Counted from the first letter of the stretch, positions 25,671 to 39,323 are shown. The stretch: DNA of 64,000 bases from Bufo bufo (GCF_905171765.1 NC_053390.1:589676293-589740292), one strand, 5' to 3'. Program-made: numbers and translations. Notes: a model not told the origin generated them from the sequence alone.

Positions 25671-26150
25671 TTAAAGAGGACCTTTCACTGATTATTACAC
25701 TATGAACTAACTATACAGACATGTAGAGCGGCGCCCGGGGATCTCACTGCACTTACTGTTATTCCCGGGCGCCGCTCCGTTCTCCTGCTATGCCCTCCGG
25801 TATCTCCGTTCACTAAGTTATGGAAGGCGGAGTCTGCCCTTGTTCTTCTGTAGTGCTGGCCAATCGCATTGCAGAGCTCACAGCCTGGGAGAAAATAACC
25901 TCCCAGGCTGTGAGCTCTGCGCTGCGATTGGCTAGCGCTAGAGCAGAACAAGGGCAGACTCCGCCTACCATAACTTAGGGACTGGTATCTCCGCCTACTA
26001 TAACTTAATGAGCGGAGATACCGGAGGGCATAGCGGGAGAACGGAGCGGCGCCCAGGGATAATAGTAAGTGCAGTGAGATCCCCGGGCGCCGCTCTACAT
26101 GTCTGTATACTTAGTTCATAGTGTAATAATCGGTGAAAGGTCCTCTTTAA
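25671..26150. mobile_element. T2-type MITE, near-complete foldback
   Basis: TTAA at each end (25671-25674, 26147-26150), then AGAGGACCTTTCAC and its inverse. The two halves pair along ~190 bp or more, including 'gagcggcgcccggggatc' and 'ccctccggtatctccg', and again around 'caagggcagactccgcc'. 480 bp, non-coding. Confidence 0.9.
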
Positions 26151-27508
26151 GATAGAAAACTCACTATTAACTGTTGCAGTGTGTGTATGTGCTTCTGCCT
26201 TCTTCCACCTGCTCATTCCCCCCCCTCCTTTCTCTATAGACTTCTATGGAAAGCTTTAATCTGATCCTTTAGTTCACTGACAGTCAATTTTGGTCTCTCA
26301 AGATGGATTTATCAGAGAACTCAAAGTGAATGTTAATAAAGGCTATTCACATGGCTGTTTTTTTAACAGCCAGCGAACAGCGGCTGTCAAAAAATAGAAA
26401 CCGTTTTCACGACCAGATGGACCCCATTAAAATCAAAGGGACCATTTTTAATAGCTGCTTAGACAGGAATGCACTGTCTAACAGACGCTAAAAATGGGTA
26501 CACTAGAACAATATGGCCTTTTAGGGGTTAAAAAAACCAACTAATACCTCATCCACTTCCATGTGCAGCGGCAGTCACTTCTGTCTTGATTATAAAGGAC
26601 CTGCCTGCGAGCACACGGTGACGTCATCACACAGGTCCTTCGGCAGATCCTTTGCAATCAAAAGGGGAGCGAGTGCCGCTGCACGTGCAAGTGGTTGAGG
26701 TGAGTTTTAAATTTGTTTTTTATTTTTTTTACAGCTGAGGGCCTCTGTGGGGGACATTACTAATTCTTGGAGCCACGATGGGAGACATTAGTTAAGCTGG
26801 GGGCAACGATGGGAGACATTACTACAAATGGGGGCCACTATGAGGGACATTATGTGTACTGAGGGCGTAAAAAAAACATACAGTTTTTAACGGACGTCTT
26901 TTCACTTAGGTATGCCTTTCTGAGAAACGAACGCTAAAAACGGTCCCATTCAATTCTATGGGGGCTGTCAAAAACAGATAAAATAGGACATGTTTTATTT
27001 TTTTACTAAAATTATTCATGTGAATAACCTCATAGACTACTACTGTTCTTAAAACTGATGTGTGATGGCCATTTAAAAAAAACGTTCATGCACACAACAA
27101 AAAATGTGCAAAACAATGGTCACACTGTCAGTTTTTCATTGCCATTTTTCAACCATTTGTGGCCATTTTGCATCAGTTTTTCATGGCTGTTAAAAATGGC
27201 TATGAACAACGGATGAATTTCATTGGCTTTTTTTGTTTAATAAAGATTCCAACCCCTGCAGTGTCCCATAGTGGCCCCCACTGGCCATTAAAAAACAGCG
27301 ATGTGAATTGCTCCATAGACTTACATATTTGCTCAGTTTTTTTTTACAGAAGCTAGTGTATTAGAGACAAAACATTCACATTTTTAGCATACTTTTTACA
27401 AACTGTATTAAGAGAAGCATGAGAGTTTTTGTTAGTTGACCTAGGAGTTCAATTGCAGCACTGACCTATTACTTGCTTTCTGTATATATAGTATGAGCTG
27501 CATCTGTA
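26151..27508. other. Intron, decayed MITE-like sequence
   Basis: 'aaggctattcacatggctgt' (~26339) and 'aatggtcacactgtcag' (~27115) with intervening 'cattcaattctatgggg' resemble a decayed MITE. A paired 'aggacctg' / 'caggtcctt' occurs at ~26597-26640. No exon was recognised. Confidence 0.4.
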
Positions 27509-27511
27509 TTA

Positions 27512-27746
27512 GGGCTCAGGCACAGACATTTTTTCCCGTGTCCTTCCTTTTTTTTTGCGGCCCATATGCAGAACCATTCACTTCAACAGGGCCCCAGAAA
27601 AAATTAAAATGACTCTGCGTCCATATGTCCGCATGACCATTCTGCATTACGGACAAGGATAGGACTGTTGGCTGTCCCTTCCGTTTAGCAAAATGCGGAA
27701 TGCACATGGTCGGTATCCTGTACCGAACGGTTATGTTCATCAGCCC
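27512..27746. mobile_element. Harbinger-type MITE, TTA duplication
   Basis: Ends GGGCTCAGGCACAG and 'gttatgttcatcagccc', with TTA outside both (27509-27511, 27747-27749). The copy is diverged. It abuts a second copy that starts ten bases later. Confidence 0.7.
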
Positions 27747-27755
27747 TTATGCTTA

Positions 27756-28056
27756 GGCCTCATGCACACGGCCGTTGTGTGGCCATTCTATGCAATTGTG
27801 GTCCCAATGCACGGGCAACATCCGTACAGTGGGCCGGACCCATTCAGTGGTCTGTCCGCACCGCAAAAAATATGACATGTCATATTTATTTACGGTGCAG
27901 AACAAATGAAAGAAACACCACGGAAGCACTCCGTAGTGCTTCTGGTGTTTCGTTCCGTGACTCCGTTCCGCATCTCCGGAATTGCGGACCCATTCAAGTG
28001 AATGGGTCCGCATCCGTGATGCGGGGTGCACACGGCACGGCCGTGTGCATGAGGCC
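27756..28056. mobile_element. Harbinger-type MITE, TTA duplication
   Basis: Ends GGCCTCATGCACACGGCCG and CGGCCGTGTGCATGAGGCC, with TTA on both sides (27753-27755, 28057-28059). The interior dyad 'gacccattcaagtgaatggg' lies near 27988-28008. One of the best-preserved copies in the window. Confidence 0.88.
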
Positions 28057-28876
<820 letters not shown>

Positions 28877-29185
28877 GGCTACATGCACACGAACGTTGTT
28901 TGTTTCCGTGTCCGTTCCATTTTTTTGGCAGATAGGATGCAGACCCATTCATTTCAATGGGTCCGCAAAAAATTCAAAGAGCACACCGTGTGCTATCCGC
29001 ATCCATATGTCCGTTCCCGTAGACCCACAAAAAAAATATAACATGTCCTATTCGTGTCTGTTTTAGGCATTGTTACAATGGATCCGCAAAAAAAACTAAA
29101 ACGGATGGCATACGAATGTCATCCGTTTTTTGGGAGATCCGCAATTTGCAGACCGCAAAACACATACGGTCTGATGCATGTAGCC
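28877..29185. mobile_element. Harbinger-type MITE, TAA duplication
   Basis: Ends GGCTACATGCACACGAACG and 'gatgcatgtagcc', with TAA on both sides (28874-28876, 29186-29188). The interior has 'gacccattcatttcaatggg' and 'acatgtcctattcgtgtc'. Confidence 0.85.
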
Positions 29186-29356
29186 TAACTTCTATATGTT
29201 GTACCACAATTTAATAATGTGATGCTTTATAAGCAGTTCAGACACAAAGGTCAAATCTGACTTTTCTGGACTCCTGTTACCAGAGGAGAGCAGTACATTG
29301 TGGGACTTCTGGCATGTAAACGAATATATAAATGTAACAGAGCCAGCAAACATTAA

Positions 29357-29500
29357 GGCTCCATACACACAACCATATTATAAAAATATAGAACATGTCC
29401 TGTTCTTGTCTGTTTGACGGACAAGAATAGGCATTTTTAACATAAGCTGGGATGGGCGGAATAGGAAATTGTGGAAAGCACACGGCCAGTACCTGTGATT
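29357..29500. mobile_element. Truncated Harbinger-type MITE
   Basis: A left end 'ggctccatacacacaacc' after TAA is followed by 'gaacatgtcctgttcttgtc'. The right end is missing or too decayed to place. Confidence 0.5.
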
Positions 29501-29684
29501 TGTGGACATGTCTCTTTTAGTAACTGTCATTCCTTGTGTATTAACAATTCTAGTGCATTTATTCTTATGAATCCATGACATGTCACTGTTTTATTTTTCC
29601 TTCTACAAGTGTTGGAAGAATTGCTAGCAGTTTGCAGTGAAGGTCCATCTGGGTGTTACCATTTGTGGGTGTGTCCATGCACAA

Positions 29685-29954
29685 GGCCTCACGCACACAA
29701 CCACATCCGTTTTGTGGTCCCCAAATCGCGGATCCGGAAAATACAAATCCGGTCTGTGTGGTGTCCGCGTTTTTTTGCAGACCCATTAACTTCAGTGGGT
29801 CCGTCGTCTGCATGTCTTATACTTGGCTGCAAAATTCGAACCACAGACTCATTGAAGTTAACAGGTCCGCAAAAAATGCGGATGCAACACGGACGATATC
29901 CATATTTTGCAGATCCGCAATTTGCGGACCACCAAATGCATATGGTTGTGTGCA
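29685..29954. mobile_element. Harbinger-type MITE, ends decayed
   Basis: Left 'ggcctcacgcacacaacc' and right 'atatggttgtgtgcag' pair imperfectly. The interior carries 'cagacccattaacttcagtg', 'tgggtccg' and 'gatccgcaatttgcggacc'. A target duplication is not clear. Confidence 0.6.
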
Positions 29955-30616
29955 GAGTACTGGCAATTCATAAACTTCTAAGTTGAATAACTGAAGAATA
30001 GCACTACGTAGAGTCATAAGAATGTATGCTGCAGAATTGCTAGTGCATGTGGAATGCAAGTAGCTACTAAAACAGATGTCAGGAGAGGTGACAGGTCCTC
30101 TTTAAGAAAGTATTTATATTGGCTACGTGCTGTATGTGAAAGGAGATAAAAACAGGAAATAGCTTGAAATCCACACAAAAAGCTAAGCCCATGTCTCATT
30201 CAGAATGCTGAAAGCAAACACATCCACTTTGTGAGTTGATCTGTTAAGCAGGACCATGTGAGCATATCCATAGCACCGTAAAGAGAATCTGTCACCAGGA
30301 AATTGGCACCTTGGCCAAGATTCACTAACCCTGTAGATGGTGTAAAGTTAAACTCTATACCAACTATTGGTTGGCTTACTTTGTCACAGAATTTTACAGA
30401 ATTATGATACAATTTTGGCACACAAATGACAAAACGTCACATGTTAGGCCCTGCCCCCCTCCTGCTAAGCCTACCCCTTGTTGCTAAGCCCCACCCCTTT
30501 TTAGAGCAATTCCGAAATGGTGTAGAAATTTGCACCAACTTGCCCCACTTTTTAGACAGACTCTACACTCAGACACATTAGTAAATGTGGGCCATTGTCT
30601 TGTAGGGCTAGCTCAG
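29955..30616. other. Intron with T2 end and MITE
   Basis: A T2-type right end ('gtgacaggtcctctttaa') stops at 30105. At ~30288 'agagaatctgtcaccagg' is another T2-like end. At ~30316-30600 'ttcactaaccctgtagatgg' starts a repeat whose second copy, at ~53195, is interrupted by the foldback element there. Confidence 0.5.
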
Positions 30617-31106
30617 TGTAACGGACCGTTCAGCACACAACTCCGTTCAGACGATATTCCCCTTTCCAATGCACAGGCAGCTACTGCAAGCACCAGTCTG
30701 CCGAACTGCAAACTACACGAACACTGGAAACCGCGGAACAGGAAAATCATACAATCGGCTTACACTCCTGGCAATCAGCACACAATCCAATTCCCCCAAG
30801 AACGAGACGACACTTCGCTTGAGGGTTAAGCAGAACTGACTGTCCTGGGGCATACAGCCTCTTTTATTCACAATCCACAAACATAGTACTGCCCACAGGG
30901 TTTTGAAATACAACCAATCAATATATTACAACACATACAATGTAAGTACAGCAGCAAATCGGACACAATGGGACAATGGCACAATGGGACAATAGAAACA
31001 CACCCAGCATATTCCTCCCCTCTGTCTAGGAGATAATTGAGTCAATTTCTGTATCTACACAACTATCTCCTAAGCTGAAAAGTTACACTTCTTATAAATT
31101 GTTACA
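30617..31106 (-). mobile_element. LTR-like element related to 15451-16169
   Basis: Begins TGTAACGGACC and ends TTGTTACA. Minus-strand AATAAA lies at 30863-30868, followed by the same 'acatagtactgcccacaggg' and 'accaatcaatatattacaa' stretches as the 15-kb copy. No duplication of flanks was found, so the ends may be inexact. Confidence 0.55.
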
Positions 31107-31179
31107 ACTTTGTGAGTTTACATTGTACATACATATAACTTATATCAATTTAACCAGTATAACTTGGGGACAAACCTAT

Positions 31180-31602
31180 CCAAAATTCACTTGAATAGGT
31201 TCATGGGTTTAAAAGTTAGTAAAAGTATCTTAAAAGGCCGTAATCCTGGGGCAGGAGGCGGGCAAACAGCCCCCTCCAAAACACCGTGGCGAAGTGGCTT
31301 TCGCCACATTCAGCATAATGATATTTTTCACTTAGCAATCCGTTGCGTCATTCTGGAGAAAAAGTACCCTTAAACCTTATGGAAGTGAGCATTTAAGTGC
31401 ACCTAGGTGGGCCCAAGCCACTTTGTTTACCGTTGCTCCTCCTGCCTCCTCTGTCAGCCACTCAGTCTCCTTTTGATCGGCACGGCTGGGTGCCTACATA
31501 ATCATCTTAGCTGGCCCTGTCAAGCTGCTGAGCTATCCCAATAGTAACATATGCCGTAAGAATTATAACATATGGGTGTGCCCGGTGATAGATTTCCTTT
31601 AA
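31180..31602. mobile_element. T2-type MITE fragment, right end kept
   Basis: The right end 'cccggtgatagatttccttt' continues into TTAA at 31599-31602. The interior includes 'gtggcgaagtggctttcgcc', itself a short hairpin. The left end was not found. Confidence 0.5.
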
Positions 31603-32101
31603 ACTAAAGATGCATATATTATAATATATGATGTAATGATGTAACTTTTTAGTTGAGAACATATCATTATAATGTATAAAAAAAACTAATTTAAACAGTG
31701 GTAAAGCATGTTTGCTACTTGTAGATAATGTGAAACACTGAAATACATAAAACTAACAGTTTTCTAATGATATGGATGACACAACGGCAGATGGAGTGCT
31801 GGGCTTCTGGCCAAGAAGACAAAATTCCTGGGGAAAAAAAGATAATAATCAAGGGGGAAAGTTGCAATGATGGTTGCAATTATCTGAATTATTTGGCTCA
31901 GTTTTATAAGGTCAAGAGAAACTAGTCAGTGAGGACCACTGAAACATTTAAAATTCGCACATTATCATATTGTAATATGGATAGTTTAACTTTAGGAACT
32001 TTACTCCTAGAAAGAAAAAGAAAATTAAAATGTTATTTTTCTTCCTTGTCCTCTTATGTGAGGTGTTTAGATATTTTACATTGGTCTCCTGACCTACAGT
32101 A
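31603..32101. other. No recognisable feature
   Basis: AT-rich intron; no exon or repeat terminus was recognised. Confidence 0.45.
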
Positions 32102-32490
32102 AAGTAGCACTCCCACAAACATTTTTATTCTGCCACTGTATTTGTGAGCTATCCCCTCCCTTCTCATTTTTATCTGTGTCATGTGACCAACTCTCTGATC
32201 TCCAACTGACACAGGACAGAAAGTCAGTTTCTCTATTCATTCCTATGAGACTGACATTGAGGCTCCCATAGGAATACATAGAGAAAGTGGCTTCCTGTCC
32301 ACACATACTGTAAGATGCTGGGTTATTTGGAAAGTCTGATTTCTGGTCACATGACTCAGCTGAGGATCAGAAGGGAGGGGACAACTCACAAATACAGTGA
32401 CTGGTAAGAAGATTACCTTCACCACAGTTTACATCTTGTACCTTTCTAACAAGTCATAGAATAAAAATGTTTGTGGGAGTATTTTTTAAG
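32102..32490. mobile_element. MITE with inverted ends
   Basis: Left 'gcactcccacaaacattttt' and right 'aaaaatgtttgtgggagt' are inverted, with further pairing of 'cactgtatttgtgag' with 'ctcacaaatacagtg' inside. ~390 bp; the target duplication is unclear. Confidence 0.6.
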
Positions 32491-33524
32491 TCGGCTATGG
32501 GATTTAACCATTTAACAACCACCCATTGACTTTTGATGTTGGGCTGTGCAGGTCCTCAGTCTACAGAGACATTTTTTGGCATTGCAGCAGTTCAAGAGGG
32601 TTAAATGCTGCCGCAGTGGTCCAGTGCTTAATCCCGGCTGTTAGTAATAGCCTGGGTTCTTAGTTCAGGGCCTCCCTGCTTCACAGCCGGGATTGGAGAA
32701 AGCTCCAATCCTGGCTAATAGCCGTTTGATCATGCTGCGGTCCATACCATGGCATGATGAAAGGGAACTCCCCCTGTGATGGAGTCACAAGGTTTCCCAG
32801 TGACCTGATTGAAGACTGGGAAAGCGATATGCAATCAGTCCTGAGGTTCTGTGAAGGACCCCAGGGCTATCTGTGCAGTAGACCTGCTGATAGGGCACAC
32901 TAGTGTTGACCTAACAGCAGCCTGTGTCTTAGAGACACTAATCACCAAAAAAATGAAACTAACTTTCGTATGTATGAAAATCCAAAAAGCTTTATTGTAA
33001 ATATATAAACAGTACATACATGTATTATAAAACAGGCAGCACAAGGCGGGACACACAGATGAGGAGCAGGACCCAAGGAGAGGCCGGGAGATCAGTGCAA
33101 AAAAAGAGACACAGAGCATAATGTATTAGCATACATGAGTATGCCAATCTCTTAAAAGTGTAAAATAAAAAAGTAATATGATTTTTAAAAATGTATCAAT
33201 AATGTTATAAAAAGAATATTTTAAAAAATAAGAAATGTAAAAAATTACTAGTAAAAAAAAAATATTGGCCATTATTTAGTGCAAAATGAGTTTTGTTGTG
33301 CAAACATTAAGTACAAATAAAAATATATATTAGGTATCCACATGACTGTAATAACTTGAAGAATTTCATTATCAGGTTATTTCACATGAAACATGAATGG
33401 TGAAAAAAAAAAAATATTTTTTTCTATACTTCCGCAGCAAAAAAAGTATAAATCACACTGTAATTTATATGTGCTCCAAACAACATAAAAATAAAATTTC
33501 TTCTGCATAAATTAAGGTCTCCAA
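32491..33524. other. Intron, no gene seen
   Basis: Around 32640-32720 'cagccgggattgg' and 'ccaatcctggct' form a dyad with 'ctaatagcc' words, probably an old MITE. 33000-33520 is A/T-rich. No exon was recognised. Confidence 0.4.
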
Positions 33525-33848
33525 CCTCAGGATAAATCATCAATATCAGATCTGCGGTGGCACGACACCTGGCTCATTTTAGTGGGACAGCTTGTACCTA
33601 TTCAAGTGTATAGGAACAAGCTGTCCCATTGAAATGAATGGGGCGGCTTGTAATTACACCTGCTCACCGCTGCGATGTCAACGACGAGCAGGTAAAGAAT
33701 GAAGGGAAGGCTGTGCTCACACGGAGCACAGCCTTCCCTTTAACAGCTGATTGGAGGGGGTGCGGGTTGTTGGACCCCGCCTATCTGATATTGATGACCT
33801 ATGCTGAGGATAGGACATCGATATTAAAATCCCGTAAAACCCCTTTAA
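33525..33848. mobile_element. T2-type MITE, left end decayed
   Basis: The right end 'cgtaaaacccctttaa' finishes in TTAA (33845-33848). Inner dyads include 'gggacagcttgtacc' facing 'gaacaagctgtccc' and 'gaagggaaggctgtgctc' facing 'gagcacagccttccc'. Words such as 'tattgatgacctat' are shared with the MITE at 7121. Confidence 0.6.
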
Positions 33849-34700
33849 GGGGTTAAAAGGGTTCTCCGGTGATTAAATATGAAAATACTTAAATATTACT
33901 TAAATATATTCCCAACTACCTTTCATTAGTTATAATGGATCATTTTGTCTAGGAAGCAATCATCAGGGAAAATAAAATGGCGGCCGTCCTATTAGTACAC
34001 ACAAAATCTGCCCTAATCAGACACAGGACAAGTTACTGCACAACACTGAGGTAAAGAACTGTCTCATCCTCCTCTCTGCTCTATTGGTCAAGGATTATGA
34101 TTCTGAATACAGTTTAATATGATCTTCAGCTGAATCTCTGTGGGAATGAAGTTTATGAGGATTCATGGAGTACAGAGAGGATGGCTGCAGAGAACCTTTA
34201 TAGTGGTATAATCACAGAAAAGGACAAGTTACTTCCCAACACTGAGCTAAAGAGCTGCCTCATCCTCCTCTTCTACTTGTCAAGGATTATGATCCCTGAA
34301 TACCTCACAGGGGTTTTGTTTTGCCTTCCTCTGGATCAACTTGCAGGATCACAGGCCGAACTGGAGGGACAAATTGTCTTTTTTTTGGCCTTATATATTA
34401 TGTTACTATGATACTATGTTACTAATACAGCTGATCTTCAGCTGAATCTCTGTAGGAATGGAGTTCATGAAGAGACATGAAGTACAAATAGGAGGGCTGG
34501 GATGTGGCAAATCAGCACCATCACTTGTATGCGGTCTCCATTACCATAGTCTTTCCTGTCCGTCCTCTCTGTACTTCATGTCTCCTCTTGAACTCCATTC
34601 CCAAAGCTGAGGCAGCTGTTTAGCTCAGTGTTGTGAAATAACTTGTACTGCTGTGTGATTAGGACAGGTTTTCTGTGTACTAATTAGTTGCAGATTTTAC
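33849..34700. repeat. Interspersed repeat with foldback arms
   Basis: Starts 'ttaaaagggttctccggtg', next to the previous MITE. 'gacaagttac' / 'aacactgag' type words occur in direct and inverted copies (~34030, ~34220, ~34620-34660), and 'tgtacttcatgtctcctctt' at ~34570 faces 'agagacatgaagtac' at ~34471. A further repeat with 'tatgttactatgatactatg' lies at ~34300-34425. Confidence 0.45.
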
Positions 34701-36146
34701 AGTGGATTCACAGTGTAATCCACAGCAATTTTTTTTTTTCATTGGATTTAAATCCAGTGTGAATGTACCCATAGAGTATCAGGCCTCTCTCTTGTAAGGA
34801 CCTGTGTACTGATGTCACTGATACATTACCATGTAAACAATAAATATTCCATTCACTGACTGCAAGCACACATCTTGAAAATGGTAGTGAATTGAAATTC
34901 AAAAGTTATCGAAAGTTATTTACCTTTTTAAATATTTATATAAAACATAAAAAAATTATAAACCCGGAGTTCCAATTTGGGGAAAACGTGTGTTTCTTAT
35001 TGTGTAGAGGTGTCCACTGCTTGTGTTGCTTTGTTTGATGTCATTGATGTGTTTTTTTTCAAATTCTTTTAAAAATTTCTTCCCTTCCTTCAGTGGCCAT
35101 TTTAACCAATGTAATAGATTGATTTTTGAAAAACAAATTCCATTTTTTGTCAAATGTGGGATTCTGTAGATGCCCTGATGGGATGTTATATGTACTCAAT
35201 TACTTTGGTGTGATCCTAGCTACTGCATATTATATCCATGTTTTTATTTCCCATTTTTGTCTTATTTTTCTTTTTTTTTCTTTTTATAAAAAAAAATGTT
35301 TATCAATATCTGATTGGTAGGATTCCGACACCACCGATCAGCTGTTTGAAGAGGCTGAGGGCCTCCTGTGATGTTGGTTAAAACTCCAGATTAGATGTTA
35401 CAAAAAACATTGAACTGGACAATACAGTCCTAGTCTTTAGGCTTCAGCATTGTAAATTATTTCCTGCACCTCTGAATATACCTGAAGACATAGAAAATTC
35501 ACCATTATACTGTACAGTATATGTACATGCCCTGCGAACTTCTCATATTTCACATGTAGTTTTGATGTGCAAGCAAAGGCTTATTCCACCCATATATATA
35601 GTGTACTGTAGTGGAGATGGCTGAACCAGCAACCATGTGTACTAATGTGAAGCCATCTGTAGCATTTTCATCCGACTTCATCTCAAAATTGTCCAGATTT
35701 CCTGAACCCTTGGCAGTCTTCGTAACATAGTCTGACCTCTAGTATCACCAGCTTCTGGATGTTTCATTTATTTACAGTTATGTGTGTGATTCTCATTAGA
35801 GCTGATATATCTGGTTTTCTAAGAGATAAATCATGAACACACTCATCACTGAATGAGATTAATGTCCTCACGTAGTAACAACAGGAAATATTCCAGCTAA
35901 CTGGATAATTATTTGATTCTAGGCACGTGATACTGGAGAGTTCACTGTAAATGTCTCTTCTGTGTTATTAACATTGAGGTCATTACTTTCCTGGGACTTT
36001 CCAGGCACATTTGACCAGTTTACAAAGTCTAAGACCCTAAGTGTGTTGTTGTTCCTGCCTCAGACCTCCCCTAAGCACTGCACTGTTTTGTCTGCTATCA
36101 TACTGGGAATTGCCATGTCCACCAAGATTACCAGTTTTATCCCGAA
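34701..36146. other. Intron, no recognisable feature
   Basis: AT-rich intron with no exon, transposase or clear terminal repeat. At ~35320 'ggattccgacaccaccgatc' resembles the interior of T2-like MITEs. Confidence 0.45.
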
Positions 36147-36149
36147 TTA

Positions 36150-36462
36150 GGGCTCATGCACACGAACGTGTTCCGGCCGTGCCCATATTGTGTCCCACAA
36201 ACAGCGGGTCCGCAATATACGGGCCCCCGACGTTTTTGTAAAGCATCACAGATCCTGAAGGTCGGGTGCAGAACGGAGGCTTCCAAGGGGTTTCCTTCCG
36301 TGCCTCCGCACCGCAAAAAAAACATGTTCTATTTTTTTGCTGTGCTGATGGATCACGGACCCATGGACCCGTCTGCGGAATCTGCGCGGATGTTGCCCGT
36401 GCATTGGGGACCGCAAATTGCACAGAACAGAACGGCCGACCAACGGCCGTGTTCATGAGCCT
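36150..36462. mobile_element. Harbinger-type MITE, TTA duplication
   Basis: Ends GGGCTCATGCACACGAACG and 'ccgtgttcatgagcct', with TTA on both sides (36147-36149, 36463-36465). The arms also pair around 'gggtccgcaatatacgggcc'. Frames open across it on both strands are not genes. Confidence 0.82.
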
Positions 36463-36635
36463 TTAGACCTATCCAACTATTTGCCACCTCACAATATATT
36501 CACATGGCCAAGATTTCCACAGTGGATTTTGCAGGTCCACAGAAGGAATTTCCAACTGAAAATCAAGATTGCTTAAATGCATCTGCACACAGATGAGCTC
36601 CGTTGTGGTTCAGGGAAGCTAATCTACACTTCTTA

Positions 36636-37126
36636 GGCCCCTTTCACACGAGCGAGTTTTCCGCACGGGGCCAATGCGTGGTGTGAACGCATTACACCCG
36701 CACTGAATCCTGACCTATTCATTTCAATGGGTCTGTGTACATGAGCGTTGTTTTTCACGCATCATTTGTGCTTTGCGTTGAAATCGCAGCATGTTCTTTA
36801 TTCTGCGTTTTTCACGCAGCCCTGGCCGTATAGAAGTGAATGGGGCTGCGTGAAAAAAGCATCGCATCCGCAAGCAAGTGCGGATGCAATGTGTTTTTCA
36901 CTGATGGTTGCTAAGAGATGTTGTTTGTAAACCTTCTGTTTTTTTATCACCATCAATGCGCATTTCACCCGCATTTATCATTCATCAATGTGCATTTCAC
37001 CTGCACGGAAAAAGCTGAACAACTGAACGCAATCGCAGACAAAACTGACTGAACTTGCTTGCGAAATGGTGCAAGTTTTCCTGAACGCATCCGGACCTTA
37101 TTCGTATAGTTTGTGTGCAAGAGGCC
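36636..37126. mobile_element. TWA MITE, 'cacacgagcg' family
   Basis: Left end GGCCCCTTTCACACGAGC and right end 'tgtgtgcaagaggcc', with TTA on both sides (36633-36635, 37127-37129). The interior has 'tttttcacgcagccctggcc', 'atggggctgcgtgaaaaa' and 'cgcatccgcaagcaagtgcg'. A related copy in the other orientation is at 38137-38543. Confidence 0.7.
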
Positions 37127-37129
37127 TTA

Positions 37130-37722
37130 CTGCCAAATCATCATCAATACTGAGCATGCCATGGTTTTTAAATCTGCAGGGGATTGATTGTTTCTTGCAG
37201 ATTTTTTTCTGGAGCGTGTGAAAATTACAAGAACATGTCATTGTGAAACATTGATGGAATGTGCCTGTTTTCCATCTACAGGCTACATTTAGGTGCACCT
37301 GTGAGGCCTGGGCCTTATCAGCCAGTCTTCAGTGGGACTCGCAGACTCTTCCCTCCTCCCATTGCTAGCATGGTTACATGCTGGAGGTAACTGGTGAGCT
37401 GTTTGTGAGCCGGCCTCATGCTCCTGTAATTTGCCCACTGGCTCCTGGTATTGCCCACATGGCACAGGTAGGCGAGTGTTAGGTCCCGAGCTACTTGAGA
37501 AACCTTGGCGCGGTGCTCGGGCTCAGACATGTCCTACATCGTAGGACATGTTGGCTAATCTCTCAATTTTAAAATCAGTTTGAGGGTTTAGTAAGACCGC
37601 AGAGTGCACCTGTCTTTGCTATTATTTTGTTATATCATTATGATCACAACTTTTTCATTTGTTTCACCATTGTCTAAGGTCAGTGTGCATTTACTTTATG
37701 GGTGACTGAACAATTCGCACAC
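37130..37722. other. No recognisable feature
   Basis: Intron sequence; around 37505-37550 'gacatgtcctacatcgtagg' then 'acatgtt' forms a small hairpin. Nothing else was recognised. Confidence 0.4.
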
Positions 37723-37725
37723 TAA

Positions 37726-38014
37726 GGGCTCATGCACACGACCATATGTATTTTGCAATCCACAAAAAATACAGATGACGTCCGTGTGCATTCTGGAACA
37801 GCTAGCCCCTAATACAACAGTACTTTCCTTGTCCATAATACGGATAACAGTAGGACATGTTCTATTCTTTTGTAGAACGGACATACGGAAACGGAATGCA
37901 CACAGAGTAACTTCATTTTTTTTTGCATACCCGTTGAAATGAATGATTCCACATACAATCCGCAAAAAAAACGGAACGGACACAGAAAGAAAATACGTTC
38001 GTGTGCATGAGCCC
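37726..38014. mobile_element. Harbinger-type MITE
   Basis: Ends GGGCTCATGCACACGACC and 'cgttcgtgtgcatgagccc'. The flanks are TAA on the left and TTA on the right, so one copy of the duplication has probably mutated. The interior has 'aggacatgttctattctttt'. Confidence 0.78.
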
Positions 38015-38136
38015 TTAGAGGCAGGTAAAATATTTATCTGAATTTTCATTTCACGATACAGCATACAATTTATACAGCTAGAATACCAATATTAAAGTTC
38101 CCATCTGACTTCTCTTTGACACAAGCGTTACGGATT

Positions 38137-38543
38137 CTCTCAGGGTCTGTTCAGGAAAAAAACTGGTGGTTTTGCATGCAAGTTCAGTCAGTTTTGTCTG
38201 CGATTGCGTTCAGTGTTTAATTTTTTTTTCTGTGCAATCAGTTTTGGATGCGTTTTTCACACCTAAACCTAAAGAATAACAATTTACATCTCCCATAACC
38301 ATCAGTGAAAAACGCATTGCATCCGGATGCAATGCGTTTTTTTCACGCAAGACGCATTAACTTCTATAGAACCAGAGCTGCGTGAAAAACAGAAAATGTA
38401 AAACATGCTGAAATTTTTCCTAAAAGCAGAAATAATGTGAACACAGACCAATTGAAATGAATGGGTCAGGATTCAGTCCGGATGCTACACGTTTGGTTCA
38501 CGCATCGCACTCTGATGGAAAACTCCCTCATGTGAAAGAGGCC
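38137..38543. mobile_element. TWA MITE related to 36636-37126
   Basis: In inverse orientation: right end 'tcatgtgaaagaggcc' followed by TTA. The interior words 'agttcagtcagttttgtctg' and 'tgcatccggatgcaatgcg' match the 36.6-kb copy. The left end is decayed ('gggtctgttcagg'). Confidence 0.6.
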
Positions 38544-39323
38544 TTAGATGGAAGCATACTTACCTGCGCCCTGCGGCTCTGTTCAGACTTCAATTCTTCA
38601 CACTCCTGTTCCCTGCTTGGCAGCTTCTGGAATGGACAGTTGTCATGTGTGCCATGGCAGCCAGTGACTGGCAGCAGTGGTGGCATGTCCCCCAAGCAGC
38701 ATGTCACTGGTCCGCTTGGGGACAAGTGCCACTTGGGGAACCAAAGATGTCGGAAACCGAATGGTGGGGAGCAGGCAAGTATTACGGTGTGCAGCTGCAC
38801 ATTTAAGCCATGTTACTTTCTTGCAGATTCACACCACTTTCTGCTAAGCAATGTCCCTTGTCAGACGAGGCATGAAAAGTGTCTAAAACACTTACTGTGC
38901 AAAGTATGTACGCCAGTTTTTTGGTGCACATTGTGCCAAAAATCTTTCACATTTTCAATAGTAAATCTGCCCAAATACAGCAAATGCATAAAAAGTTAGT
39001 GGTACAGACCTGGATGAACAGTTTTTTTCATGTAGAAAACACTGAACCGCTTTTACAGCTCTGACCACAATCCAAACAGAAATTGTCAGAAATGCTAAAA
39101 GCTTGCAAACAAATGGTGTCTAGCTACTTTATACATATTACTTTTTCATTGTACATTTTCATCTCCAAAAACTGAAACTATTCCTGAAAATGCTGATGCA
39201 TATAAATAGAAATTTATATCAATATGTTGATTAAATACAGAGTATAGTAAATGGTGGAGTTGATTGTTTCAGATCCCTGGATATAAGATATCGGCATTTT
39301 TACTAATCAACTGCTGAGAGCAG
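38544..39323. other. Intron, no recognisable feature
   Basis: A 180-codon open frame spans 38457-38999, but its first part lies in MITE sequence and it resembles no family I know. Nothing else was recognised. Confidence 0.45.

Noticed and set aside
38457..38999. 180-codon open frame
   Set aside because: It begins in MITE sequence and contains no recognisable domain.
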